Assembly: GCA_035293565.1 (NCBI GenBank)
Contig: DATGMP010000135.1
Coordinates: 1-53,701 of the forward strand
From: DATGMP01 sp035293565
GTDB lineage: Bacteria; Pseudomonadota; Alphaproteobacteria; BOG-932; Roseiterribacteraceae
Length of the DNA stretch: 53,701 nucleotides
Reading direction: 5' to 3'
Part shown: positions 1 to 7,553 of the stretch, one piece after another
Numbering within the stretch: the first letter of the stretch is position 1
How the letters are laid out: every line of letters starts with the position of its first letter
Translations under genes and position numbers: made by a program
Notes under the pieces: generated by a model
Database searches by the model: none
The model's input: the letters and a program-made list of their open reading frames with translations, nothing else
What the model was told of the DNA's origin: nothing

Positions 1-2
1 TC

Positions 3-410
<408 letters not shown>

Positions 411-634
411 GGCGCGCTTCGCCTCCTGCTTTCCGCTCCACGCGACACTGGAGTCCCACTACAGCCGGTTTGTCCCAGGAGGGGACATTTCCAGCTTGCG
501 TCGAGAGACGAAAATGCCGGTCGTATGGCCGCCATTCGCGCTATTGGGTGAAATCGCCGCCAAGCCGCCTTAGTCTTGCGGCGTCGCGCGAAACCGAGAG
601 CGGCGATACCGATGCTCGCCGTGATCAATGTTGA
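411..634. other. Intergenic spacer lon - antitoxin, no gene seen
   Basis: This is the longest gene-poor stretch near the left edge. I see no convincing coding potential on either strand. A small inverted repeat (TGTCCC, 5-nt loop, GGGACA at 471-487) is present but lacks a T-run, so it is not a clear terminator. The DNA is not obviously related to any insertion-sequence end I can name. Confidence 0.5.
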
Positions 635-657
635 TTTAGACCATCTGATAGTCTAAA
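635..657. promoter_or_regulatory. Palindromic operator/promoter of the toxin-antitoxin pair
   Basis: The arms TTTAGAC and GTCTAAA enclose a further three-base palindrome, so the whole 23-bp site is symmetric about T646 with one mismatched pair. A candidate -35 (TTGATT, 631-636) and -10 (TAAACT, 654-659) are 17 nt apart and flank or overlap the site. Antitoxin-toxin complexes of the Phd/VapB class usually autorepress by binding such palindromes. That this one does so is inferred. Confidence 0.65.
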
Positions 658-665
658 CTTGTTCA

Positions 666-923
666 ATGAAGATTCCCGTCTCTGAGGCGAAAGGCCTATT
701 GACCGAGCTTGTGCGCCGCGCGGAAGCGGGCGACGAGATCGTTCTGACACGCCATGGTCATGCGGCCGTGAGGCTGGTGCCGGTGAAGGTGACGCCCGAC
801 AAGAAATCGCGGCGCGCTCTGCTCGAATCCGTGCGAACCGCGGCGGGGAAGAAGGCGACCTCGGGGCCGAGCGCAGCCCGAAGCCAGGACTTCCTTTACG
901 GAGACGACGGGCTGCCCGGATGA
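666..923 (+). CDS. Type II antitoxin, Phd/YefM-VapB type
   Basis: The 85-residue protein begins with the compact Phd/YefM-like DNA-binding and dimerisation fold (residues 1-40, with V-S-E-A-K-G and the GDEIVLTRHGHAAVRLVPV strand-turn motif). A basic, flexible C-terminal half, likely the toxin-neutralising segment, follows. The ATG overlaps nothing upstream and has no Shine-Dalgarno sequence; the predicted -10 ends only 6 nt before it, so the message may be leaderless. The stop overlaps the toxin start (ATGA), giving translational coupling. The family call is firm; whether the pair is active is not known. Confidence 0.85.
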   Translation: MKIPVSEAKGLLTELVRRAEAGDEIVLTRHGHAAVRLVPVKVTPDKKSRRALLESVRTAAGKKATSGPSAARSQDFLYGDDGLPG

Positions 924-1303
924 TCGCCGTCGATACGTCTGCATTGATGGCGATCCTTCTCAATGAGGCCGAAGCCGATGCCTGCATTGCGGCTCTCGAA
1001 GCTGACGACGAGATCCTGATCTCGGCCGGCACCGTCGCAGAGGCGCTCATCGTTTCCGCGCAGCGCAACCTCGGCGCGGAGATGACACGCCTCATCGATG
1101 GACTGGGCTTCGACGTTGTACCCGTTACCTCAGCCACCGCGCGAAGGATCGCCGATGCATATGGCCGATGGGGAAAGGGTATTCATTCCGCCGCCTTCAA
1201 TTTCGGTGACTGCTTCGCCTATGAGCTCGCGAAGGAGCATGTCTGCCGTCTTCTTTATGTCGGCAACGACTTCGCGAAGACTGACATCGACAGCGCCTTG
1301 TAA
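920..1303 (+). CDS. vapC: PIN-domain ribonuclease toxin, VapC family
   Basis: The 127-residue protein is a complete PIN domain, a Mg-dependent RNase that in VapC toxins usually cuts tRNA or rRNA. The acidic residues expected for metal binding are present: D5 in VDTSALM, E41 in TVAEA, D97 in NFGDCFAYELAK and D117 in GNDF. Its length is typical of the family. It overlaps the antitoxin by four bases and ends 45 nt before the convergent moeA stop. All key residues are intact, so nothing suggests decay. Confidence 0.92.
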   Translation: MIAVDTSALMAILLNEAEADACIAALEADDEILISAGTVAEALIVSAQRNLGAEMTRLIDGLGFDVVPVTSATARRIADAYGRWGKGIHSAAFNFGDCFAYELAKEHVCRLLYVGNDFAKTDIDSAL

Positions 1304-1348
1304 TCACGCTCACTTCGGACGCTTTGGATTCGCGGAGAAGGCGTGAGT

Positions 1349-2569
1349 CTATCCGAAGAACCCGTCGAACGGCCGGTACGTCACCATCTCGCCTGCTTGC
1401 AACTCACCAGGCCCCGGCGGCAGGTCGAGCAAGCCGTCGGCATGAGCGAGAGAGGTGATCAGGTTGGAGCTCTGGTCGCGGAAGGGCCGCGCGCGCGGTC
1501 CGTCGGGGCCCGGCTCGAGGCGGGCGCGCTGGAAGTCGCGGAGAGTCGGCGGCTTCTTGAGCGGTTCGGCCAAAGGAACGCGATAGCAAGAGTCCGGCGG
1601 CGCGATTCCGCCGGCCAGCGCGCGCAGAGCCGGCAGCGCGATCAGCAGAAACGTCACCATCGCCGAGACCGGATTGCCCGGCAGGCCGACGAAGGCTGCC
1701 TTGTCGATCGCGCCGAACAGCACCGGCTTGCCGGGTCGGATCGCCAGCCGCCAGAAATGTTCGCGGCCGAGCGCGTTCAGCGCTGCACGCACATGGTCAT
1801 GATCGCCGACTGAAACGCCGCCCGTCGTGAGAATCAGGTCGTGACTCTCGGCGGCATCGGCCAAGGCCGCGATCGTCTTCACGCGGTTGTCGGGCAGCGT
1901 GCCGAGCGAGGTGACGTCGACCGGAAGCGATGCCGAGAGCTGGGCCAGCATCAGCCCGTTGGTCTCGACGATCTGGCCGGCGGCGAGATCCGCGCCGCCC
2001 TCGCGCAACTCCTCGCCTGTCGGGGCGATTGCCACTCTGAGTTTGCGGCGGACCTTGGCTTCGACGTAGCCAAGCGCGCGCAGCAACGCGACGTCCTGCG
2101 GCCGCAGGCGGTGGCCGGCGGAGAATGCGATCTCGCCCTTCGCGATGTCGTTGCCGGCGCGCCGAAGATTGGCATTCAAGACGGGCAGCGGCTCGATCAC
2201 CACATCGCCATTCTCGCGGCGGCTGTCCTCCTGCATCGCGATTGTATCGGCGCCGGCGGGGACGACGGCGCCGGTCGAAATGCGAACCGCCGCGCCTTCG
2301 GGCACCTCGCTCCGATAGGGGATGCCGGCAGCGGATTCGCCGATCAGACGCAAGCGAGATTGGCCGGTCAGCCGAAAGGCATAGCCATCGACGGCCGAAT
2401 TGTCGAAAGGCGGCAGCGAGCGGCGCGCGGCCAACGGCTCCGCGAGATATCGACCGAGTGCGCGCTCGAGCGGGAGAGTTTCGACGCCGTCGACAGGCTT
2501 CACCACGCGGTCGACGATCTGCAGCGCATCGTCGAGCGGAAGCAGCCCGGGGCGCGGGCCGTCAGGCAA
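1349..2569 (-). CDS. moeA: Molybdopterin molybdenumtransferase MoeA
   Basis: MoeA inserts molybdate into adenylylated molybdopterin in the last common step of Moco synthesis. The protein has the FDNSAVDGYAFR motif near the N-terminus, the MPT-binding TTGGVSVGDHDHV loop and the GLPGNPVSAMV motif, then a C-terminal beta domain. The chosen start is TTG at 2569, which overlaps the end of moaC and gives a normal length of about 406 residues. An upstream ATG at 2629 would add 20 poorly conserved residues and overlap moaC by 68 nt. It is the last gene of the minus-strand moa operon and ends facing vapC. Confidence 0.93.
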   Translation of the reverse strand: MPDGPRPGLLPLDDALQIVDRVVKPVDGVETLPLERALGRYLAEPLAARRSLPPFDNSAVDGYAFRLTGQSRLRLIGESAAGIPYRSEVPEGAAVRISTGAVVPAGADTIAMQEDSRRENGDVVIEPLPVLNANLRRAGNDIAKGEIAFSAGHRLRPQDVALLRALGYVEAKVRRKLRVAIAPTGEELREGGADLAAGQIVETNGLMLAQLSASLPVDVTSLGTLPDNRVKTIAALADAAESHDLILTTGGVSVGDHDHVRAALNALGREHFWRLAIRPGKPVLFGAIDKAAFVGLPGNPVSAMVTFLLIALPALRALAGGIAPPDSCYRVPLAEPLKKPPTLRDFQRARLEPGPDGPRARPFRDQSSNLITSLAHADGLLDLPPGPGELQAGEMVTYRPFDGFFG

Positions 2570-3029
2570 AGCCTGTCTCGGGGCGTGTGAAGTCGCTCTT
2601 CCCGCCGGTCTTTTCCAGCAGCGCCACACGTTCTATCGACATGGCGGGATCGATCATCTTCGCCATGTCGTAGATCGACAGCGCCGCCACCGCCGCCGCG
2701 GTCAGCGCCTCCATCTCGACGCCCGTCTTGTAATGCGCGACGACCTTGGTCGTGATCATGATCGAATCCGGCGAGAAGTCGAAATCGACGCCCAGATGCT
2801 CGACCGGCAACGGATGGCAATAGGGGATGATCTGGCTGGTGTTTTTCGCCGCCTGAATGGCCGCCACCTTCGCCACCGGCAGCGGATCGCCTTTGGGCAA
2901 GCGCCCCTCGCGGATCGTGCGGATCGTCTCCGGCGCGGCCCGCAGAACGGCGCGCGCGGTCGCGGTGCGACGCGTGACCGGCTTCTGCGAAACGTCGCGC
3001 ATGCCGGGCGGCTGATAGTCCGCATCCAT
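2562..3029 (-). CDS. moaC: Cyclic pyranopterin monophosphate synthase MoaC
   Basis: With MoaA, MoaC turns GTP into cyclic pyranopterin monophosphate, the first Moco intermediate. The 155-residue length is standard. The conserved CHPLP loop (residues 71-75), GVEMEALTA (about 103-111) and the YDMAK motif carrying the catalytic Asp and Lys (D121, K124) are all present. The start lies 4 nt past the moaA stop and the end overlaps the moeA start, so the three are clearly co-transcribed. Confidence 0.96.
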   Translation of the reverse strand: MDADYQPPGMRDVSQKPVTRRTATARAVLRAAPETIRTIREGRLPKGDPLPVAKVAAIQAAKNTSQIIPYCHPLPVEHLGVDFDFSPDSIMITTKVVAHYKTGVEMEALTAAAVAALSIYDMAKMIDPAMSIERVALLEKTGGKSDFTRPETGFA

Positions 3030-3033
3030 TCCT

Positions 3034-4020
3034 TCAGCCTCCGATCTCGATCATGGCGCGGTTCTCCACGGCCAGCAGCTCCTCCATCGGCGGATGAGCG
3101 GCCGGCTTGCCGTCGACCGCCAGCATGATGAGCCGCTCGATCTCTTCATCCAGCGCCCCGTCGCGCATCGCGTCGCGCAGGCTCTTCTCGGCGGGATGGA
3201 ACAGGCAGGATTTGATGTTCCCGTCCGACGTCACCCGGAGCCGGTTGCAGCCGCCGCAGAAATTCTCGGTCATCGAGGTCACGAAGCTGACCGTGCCCTC
3301 ATGTCCGGCGATCTTGAAATCCTTGCCGACCGCCGAGGGATCGGCCAGCAGCGGGATCAGCGCGTATTGCGCTTCGATCCGTCGCCGCATGTCGGCATAG
3401 GGAAGCAACTCGCCCTTGGACCAGTGATTGTCCCGGAAGGGCATATACTCGATGAAGCGAACATTGACAGGCCGGTCCTTGGTCCAGTCGACGAAATCCA
3501 GCAGCTCGTCATCGTTCACGCCGCGCATGACGACCGTGTTGATCTTGATCGGCGCGAAGCCTGCCGCGAGCGACGCCTCGATCCCGGCCATCACCGCCTG
3601 GAAGTGATCGCGCTTGGTAATCTCCTTGAAACGCTCTCGCTTCAGCGTGTCGAGGCTGATGGTGAGAGAGTTGACCCCAGCTTCACGAAGTGGTTTCGCG
3701 CGGCGGTCCAGCGAGATGCCGTTGGTCGTCATCGCAAGCGTCCGCAGACCCGGCAAGGCCGAGAGCCTGGCGGCAATCGTCTCGATACCGCGTCGGGACA
3801 AGGGCTCGCCGCCGGTCAGCCGGATCTTCTCGATCCCCATACCGACGAAGATCCGCGCGAGCCGGACGATCTCGCCTTCGGTCAGCAGCTCGGGCCTCGC
3901 GGTCCAGTCGATGCCCTGCGGCGGCATGCAATAGGTGCACCGCAGATTACAACGGTCGGTCACCGAGATCCGGAGATAGGTGTGCTTGCGGCCATGCCGA
4001 TCGATGAGGCGGTTCTGCAT
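3034..4020 (-). CDS. moaA: GTP 3',8-cyclase MoaA (radical SAM)
   Basis: MoaA is the radical-SAM enzyme that starts Moco synthesis from GTP. The SAM-cluster motif C24-x3-C28-x2-C31 is in TDRCNLRCTYCMPP, and the second cluster cysteines are in NFCGGCNRLR and the following SCLF. The protein ends in Gly-Gly, as MoaA should. The ATG at 4020 is preferred over the longer frame beginning at 4074 because GGAG sits 7 nt upstream and because it starts just after the stop of the fusion gene. Length is 328 residues. Confidence 0.96.
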   Translation of the reverse strand: MQNRLIDRHGRKHTYLRISVTDRCNLRCTYCMPPQGIDWTARPELLTEGEIVRLARIFVGMGIEKIRLTGGEPLSRRGIETIAARLSALPGLRTLAMTTNGISLDRRAKPLREAGVNSLTISLDTLKRERFKEITKRDHFQAVMAGIEASLAAGFAPIKINTVVMRGVNDDELLDFVDWTKDRPVNVRFIEYMPFRDNHWSKGELLPYADMRRRIEAQYALIPLLADPSAVGKDFKIAGHEGTVSFVTSMTENFCGGCNRLRVTSDGNIKSCLFHPAEKSLRDAMRDGALDEEIERLIMLAVDGKPAAHPPMEELLAVENRAMIEIGG

Positions 4021-4024
4021 CGCG

Positions 4025-5596
4025 CTACTCCGCCGATCGCCTGAGAGCGGCGCCAAGCGCAGAGGCTCCGCCAACCGCGCTGTAGACTTCAGCCCAGCCC
4101 TGCGCCTTCAGCTTCTTGGCTGCGATCTTGCTGCGCCGCCCCCCAGCGCAGACGAGCAGCACCGGCCGGGATGCGTCGAAAGGCGGATGAGCCGCATCGA
4201 AGCCGCTGAACGGCGCCTGCAGCGCGTCGGGTAAGGGCGCGGCGGTGCGCTCCTCGGGCTCGCGCAGATCGACGACGCGAAAGCGTGCGAGCGCGTCGTC
4301 GGTGAGCTCGGCCGGATCGAGCTCGAATTCAGCTCTGTCCGGATTGGCCGTCTGCAGAACGCGGATGGTCGGCGCGTCGCCGCAGAGCGGGCACGATTCG
4401 TCGCGCGCCCTGGCGATCCGGCGTGTCTCGAGCGTCAGCGTATCCAGAATCAGCAGGTGGCCTTCGAGAGTGCCCGGCAACCCCAGAAGCCGCTTGAGAA
4501 CCTCGGCGGCTTGCAGCGTTCCGAACAGACTCGGAACCACGCCGAGCACGCCGACTTCGGCGCAATTGCCGATCATGCCCTCGGGCGGCGGCTCGGGCCA
4601 AAGGCACCGAAGACAGCCGCCGTCGGACCCCGGCGCGATCGTCAGCATCTGGCCTTCGAAGCGATGGATGCTCGCCTGGACGACCGGCTTGCCGAACAGG
4701 ATCGCGGCGTCGGCCAGAAGATACTTGGTGCGGAAATTGTCGGTGCAGTCGAGGACGATGTCGTATTCGGCGAACAGCGCCGGCAAGGCGGCCGCATCGG
4801 CGCGGCCGTCATGAATCTGCACGTGAACGAAAGGATTGAGTTCGCGCAGGCGCTTGGCGGCGAGCTCCCCTTTCGGCTTACCGACATCAGCCGCGGCGTA
4901 CAGCACCTGCCGATGCAGATTGCTCGCCTCCAGCCGGTCGAACTCGGCGATCCCGATCGTGCCGACGCCGGCTGAGGCCAGCATCAGCGCGGCCGGAGAG
5001 CCCAGGCCCCCCGCCCCGACGATCAGCACACGCGCTTGCCGGAGCTTCTCCTGGCCTTCGGCGCCGACCTCCGGCAGCCGCATCTGGCGCGCATAGAAGG
5101 CCGCCTCGTCAAATTTAAGCGGTTCATGCGGGTGGTTATGGTCATGGGCGTGGAAATGATCGTCGAACGCAGCGCCGGCATGCTGGCAATTGACCCATTC
5201 GGCCGTACCGTCGAGATAATGCTCCTTCTTCCAGATCGGCAGCCGATGCTTCAGCGCGTCAATGACGTAGCGGCAGGCCTTGAAGGCCTCGTCGCGGTGG
5301 GCCGCGACCACGCCCACCCAGACGGCGCAATCGCCGATTGAGAGCGTGCCGTGGCGATGAACGGCATAAATACCGTTCACACCGAACCGCTCGGCGGCCT
5401 CGCGCAGGATGCTCTCGCCCTCCCTCAAAGCCAGAGGTTCGAACATCTCATAGTCGAGCCCGTCGACCTTGCGGCCGTCATTATGGTCGCGGACCCAGCC
5501 CTCGAAGCTCGTGAAGGCGCCCGAGGCCCGATTCCTCAGCGACGCGCCGAGGGCCGAAATGTCCAGCTTTTCGCCCGATACCTCGAACCGGAACAT
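4025..5596 (-). CDS. MoaE-MoeB-rhodanese triple fusion protein
   Basis: Three Moco or sulfur-transfer modules lie in one 523-residue chain. Residues 1-140 are MoaE, the large subunit of molybdopterin synthase, with the active-site lysines in PIWKKEHY. A linker with alternating histidines at 147, 149, 151, 153, 155 and 157 follows. Residues 165-410 are a MoeB/ThiF E1-like adenylyltransferase with GAGGLGS, the cysteine in GNCAEVGVLG (C345) and zinc CxxC pairs at 328/331 and 402/405. Residues 430-523 are a rhodanese domain with catalytic Cys483 in VCAGGRRS. MoaE and MoeB are normally separate, while MoeB-rhodanese fusions are known. The chain could adenylate, sulfurate and use the neighbouring MoaD. 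Confidence 0.93.
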   Translation of the reverse strand: MFRFEVSGEKLDISALGASLRNRASGAFTSFEGWVRDHNDGRKVDGLDYEMFEPLALREGESILREAAERFGVNGIYAVHRHGTLSIGDCAVWVGVVAAHRDEAFKACRYVIDALKHRLPIWKKEHYLDGTAEWVNCQHAGAAFDDHFHAHDHNHPHEPLKFDEAAFYARQMRLPEVGAEGQEKLRQARVLIVGAGGLGSPAALMLASAGVGTIGIAEFDRLEASNLHRQVLYAAADVGKPKGELAAKRLRELNPFVHVQIHDGRADAAALPALFAEYDIVLDCTDNFRTKYLLADAAILFGKPVVQASIHRFEGQMLTIAPGSDGGCLRCLWPEPPPEGMIGNCAEVGVLGVVPSLFGTLQAAEVLKRLLGLPGTLEGHLLILDTLTLETRRIARARDESCPLCGDAPTIRVLQTANPDRAEFELDPAELTDDALARFRVVDLREPEERTAAPLPDALQAPFSGFDAAHPPFDASRPVLLVCAGGRRSKIAAKKLKAQGWAEVYSAVGGASALGAALRRSAE

Positions 5597-5599
5597 GAA

Positions 5600-5869
5600 T
5601 TATCCCCCGGCCACAGGCGGGATGAACACGACGGTGTCATTGGCGACAAGCGGTCGGTCCCAGCGCGCGAAGGCATTGTTGACCGCCACGCCCACCCGCT
5701 CCTCGGCCAGCGTAAAGCCGTGGCGTCTTGCAATTTCACGGTAGAGCTCGCGGGGCGTCTCGGCCGCCGTTTCCACCGTCTCTCGATCGAGGCCGCGTTG
5801 CTCGCGCAGGATCGCGAAATATTGAAGCCGAACCGGCTTTGTCCCAGTCAAACCGTCCTCTTGGGGCAC
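5600..5869 (-). CDS. moaD: Molybdopterin synthase sulfur carrier subunit MoaD
   Basis: This is the ubiquitin-like sulfur carrier of molybdopterin synthase. It ends in the required Gly-Gly, which MoeB adenylates and which then carries the thiocarboxylate. The beta-grasp pattern is clear (VRLQYFAILREQRG near the start, NDTVVFIPPVAGG at the end). The listed start is GTG at 5869. A TTG at 5851, preceded by GAGGA, would give a more typical 83 residues and is about equally likely. It is the first gene of the moa operon, 3 nt before the moaE-moeB fusion. Confidence 0.93.
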   Translation of the reverse strand: MPQEDGLTGTKPVRLQYFAILREQRGLDRETVETAAETPRELYREIARRHGFTLAEERVGVAVNNAFARWDRPLVANDTVVFIPPVAGG

Positions 5870-5890
5870 CCGGCACCAGCCGATGCCGCA

Positions 5891-5918
5891 ATCGTTATAT
5901 ATAGCCGATTACTGCGCT
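5891..5918 (-). promoter_or_regulatory. Candidate ModE half-site and promoter upstream of moaD
   Basis: The 11-mer ATCGTTATATA at 5891-5901 equals one half of the published Mo-box consensus (ATCGTTATATA, N6, TATATAACGAT). Read on the minus strand it is TATATAACGAT and overlaps a natural -10-like TATATA ahead of moaD. The second half-site, six bases away (5908-5918), matches poorly. It may be a degenerate Mo-box or merely an AT-rich -10. The link to Mo genes favours the former. Confidence 0.4.
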
Positions 5919-5936
5919 TCAGCCACCCCTCCCCCT

Positions 5937-6899
5937 TCAGCCCAGCTTGCGGACGAGGAAGGTGTTCGAAAGCCAGCCTTCGCCCGCCGCGCCGTCCTCC
6001 CGCACTTCGAGGGGTATGCAATTGGCCGCATGGATGGTCCGGAACACCTCCTTTTGCGGCAGGACATGCATTTCCATCTGGCGATGGTTCATGGAGCGCG
6101 AGAGGTAGCTTCGCATATTGAAGGTGTAGCGGCGGTGATAGGTCGGCACCTGGAAATAACCCAGCCCGCCCGGATTCAAATTCCCCAGGATCGTTTCCAG
6201 GATATGGGCAATCACCGGCGGCGGATTGTGCTGCAGAACCAGCACGGAAAAGAAAACGTCGAAACCCGTGATCTTCGTCAGGTCGTCCAGGCGATCGAGC
6301 TTGACCCAGGACACGTTCGAGGTGCCGTGACTGGCCAAATTCTGGCGAGCCAAGTCGATATGGGGCTGCGAGATGTCGGCCGCGATGACCTTCGAAAAAT
6401 AGCCCGCCAGCCACCGGGTGATGCGGCCCACCCCGCAGCCAAGCTCGAAACAGGTCGCGGTCGGCGACAGCTCGACGCCCCCACGCCGGGCGAAGACCGA
6501 CAAGCGCTCGAGGTCGTGCTTGCCGGACGCGAGAAACTCCTCGGAATTCCCGTCAAATGCCTGCTTGCGATAACTGTCGTTGGTCAGGACCGACCAATAG
6601 GGCTCCGACCGTCCCAGCCCGGTCCAAGTTTTCTCGACGATCTTGCTGAGCTTTGCGAGCTTGTCGGCGCTCGCCCCGACTTCGACCTCGATCGGCAGGC
6701 CGGTCATTTCGACCAGATTTGGAGAATGGACGTCGCCCGTTTGGAGATAGAAGCTGCGAAACTCGTCCGAGCCCAGCAAAGCGGCGTAAAGCTGGTCGGT
6801 GGTCGCCGCCTCCGTATGGTGCGCGATCACCGCCTCGCTTTCCGGCTCCCGTCGCAGAATGTGCCGGTAAGCCGAAATCACCTCGGATCGAGAAACCAT
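5937..6899 (-). CDS. SAM-dependent methyltransferase with DUF4214-like N-terminus
   Basis: The 320-residue protein is a class I methyltransferase. The SAM motif is FELGCGVGRITRWLAG (about residues 149-164), the acidic loop is AADIS, and a VLQHNPPP post-motif follows. Residues 1-50 (AYRHILRREPE and GSDEFRSFYL) resemble the short helical DUF4214-type repeat found next to glycan-modifying domains. The acceptor is unknown. It precedes moaD on the same strand by 67 nt and diverges from moaB, but nothing in it points to Moco chemistry, so it may simply be a neighbour. Confidence 0.8.
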   Translation of the reverse strand: MVSRSEVISAYRHILRREPESEAVIAHHTEAATTDQLYAALLGSDEFRSFYLQTGDVHSPNLVEMTGLPIEVEVGASADKLAKLSKIVEKTWTGLGRSEPYWSVLTNDSYRKQAFDGNSEEFLASGKHDLERLSVFARRGGVELSPTATCFELGCGVGRITRWLAGYFSKVIAADISQPHIDLARQNLASHGTSNVSWVKLDRLDDLTKITGFDVFFSVLVLQHNPPPVIAHILETILGNLNPGGLGYFQVPTYHRRYTFNMRSYLSRSMNHRQMEMHVLPQKEVFRTIHAANCIPLEVREDGAAGEGWLSNTFLVRKLG

Positions 6900-6949
6900 C
6901 AGATACCTTTCCTGAAACGTGTACGGCTCCTGGTCCCCCGGCTTCGGGT

Positions 6950-6977
6950 TTGCAGGCTCGGCCCCAGCCTTTATCTT
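6950..6977 (+). promoter_or_regulatory. Candidate promoter of moaB group
   Basis: TTGCAG at 6950-6955 and TATCTT at 6972-6977 are separated by 16 nt, 30 nt ahead of the moaB start. The match to a sigma-70 promoter is only partial (3/6 and 4/6). No Mo-box is visible here. Confidence 0.3.
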
Positions 6978-7007
6978 GAATGGCCAAAGGGCGTTCGAGG
7001 ATCAACC

Positions 7008-7553
7008 ATGTCCCGCATCGATGAATCCAGACCTTTCGTGCCGGTCCGTATCGCGGTCATGACGGTCTCCGACACGCGGAGTCTAGCGGACGATCGGTCC
7101 GGCGACACGCTCGTGAAGCTCCTGGAGGAATCCGGCCACACATTGGCGGACCGGGCGATCGTGCCCGATGATCGCGACCGGATTGCGGCGCGTCTGCGCC
7201 AATGGATCGCGGACGATAACGTCGAGGTCGTGATCTCGACAGGAGGCACCGGCGTCACCGGCCGGGACGTGACGCCCGAGGCATTTGAATCGGTTTTCGA
7301 GAAGAAGATCGAAGGCTTCGGAGAGCTTTTCCGGATGTTGAGCTATCAGAAGATCGGCACCTCGACCATTCAGTCGCGCGCAATCGGCGGCGTGGCTCGC
7401 GGGACCTATCTATTCGCCCTGCCCGGCTCAACCTCGGCCTGCCGCGACGGTTGGGAGATGATCCTCAAGGATCAGCTCGACTATCGCCACCGGCCCTGCA
7501 ACTTCGTCGAGCTGTTCCCGCGCCTGCGCGAGCACGAAGCGCACGACGATTGA
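7008..7553 (+). CDS. moaB: Molybdenum cofactor biosynthesis protein MoaB
   Basis: MoaB/MogA-family protein (181 residues), which adenylylates molybdopterin before MoeA adds molybdate. It has the MoCF fold with VISTGGTGVTGRDVTPEA (about residues 75-92), the FRMLSYQKIGTSTIQSRA segment and the FALPGSTSACRDGWE loop. The ATG at 7008 is chosen because GAGG stands 7 nt before it, even though the frame is open far upstream. Its stop overlaps the TTG of the glycerate kinase. No mogA is seen in the window. Confidence 0.95.
   Translation: MSRIDESRPFVPVRIAVMTVSDTRSLADDRSGDTLVKLLEESGHTLADRAIVPDDRDRIAARLRQWIADDNVEVVISTGGTGVTGRDVTPEAFESVFEKKIEGFGELFRMLSYQKIGTSTIQSRAIGGVARGTYLFALPGSTSACRDGWEMILKDQLDYRHRPCNFVELFPRLREHEAHDD

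Noticed and set aside
471..487. Small inverted repeat TGTCCC-AGGAG-GGGACA after lon
   Set aside because: I considered an insertion-sequence end or terminator, but found no target duplication, second end or T-run, so I left it as spacer.
5883..7007. Upstream part of the frame leading into moaB
   Set aside because: The frame is open by composition, but it runs antisense to the methyltransferase gene and has no moaB-like sequence; the ATG at 7008 has the ribosome site.
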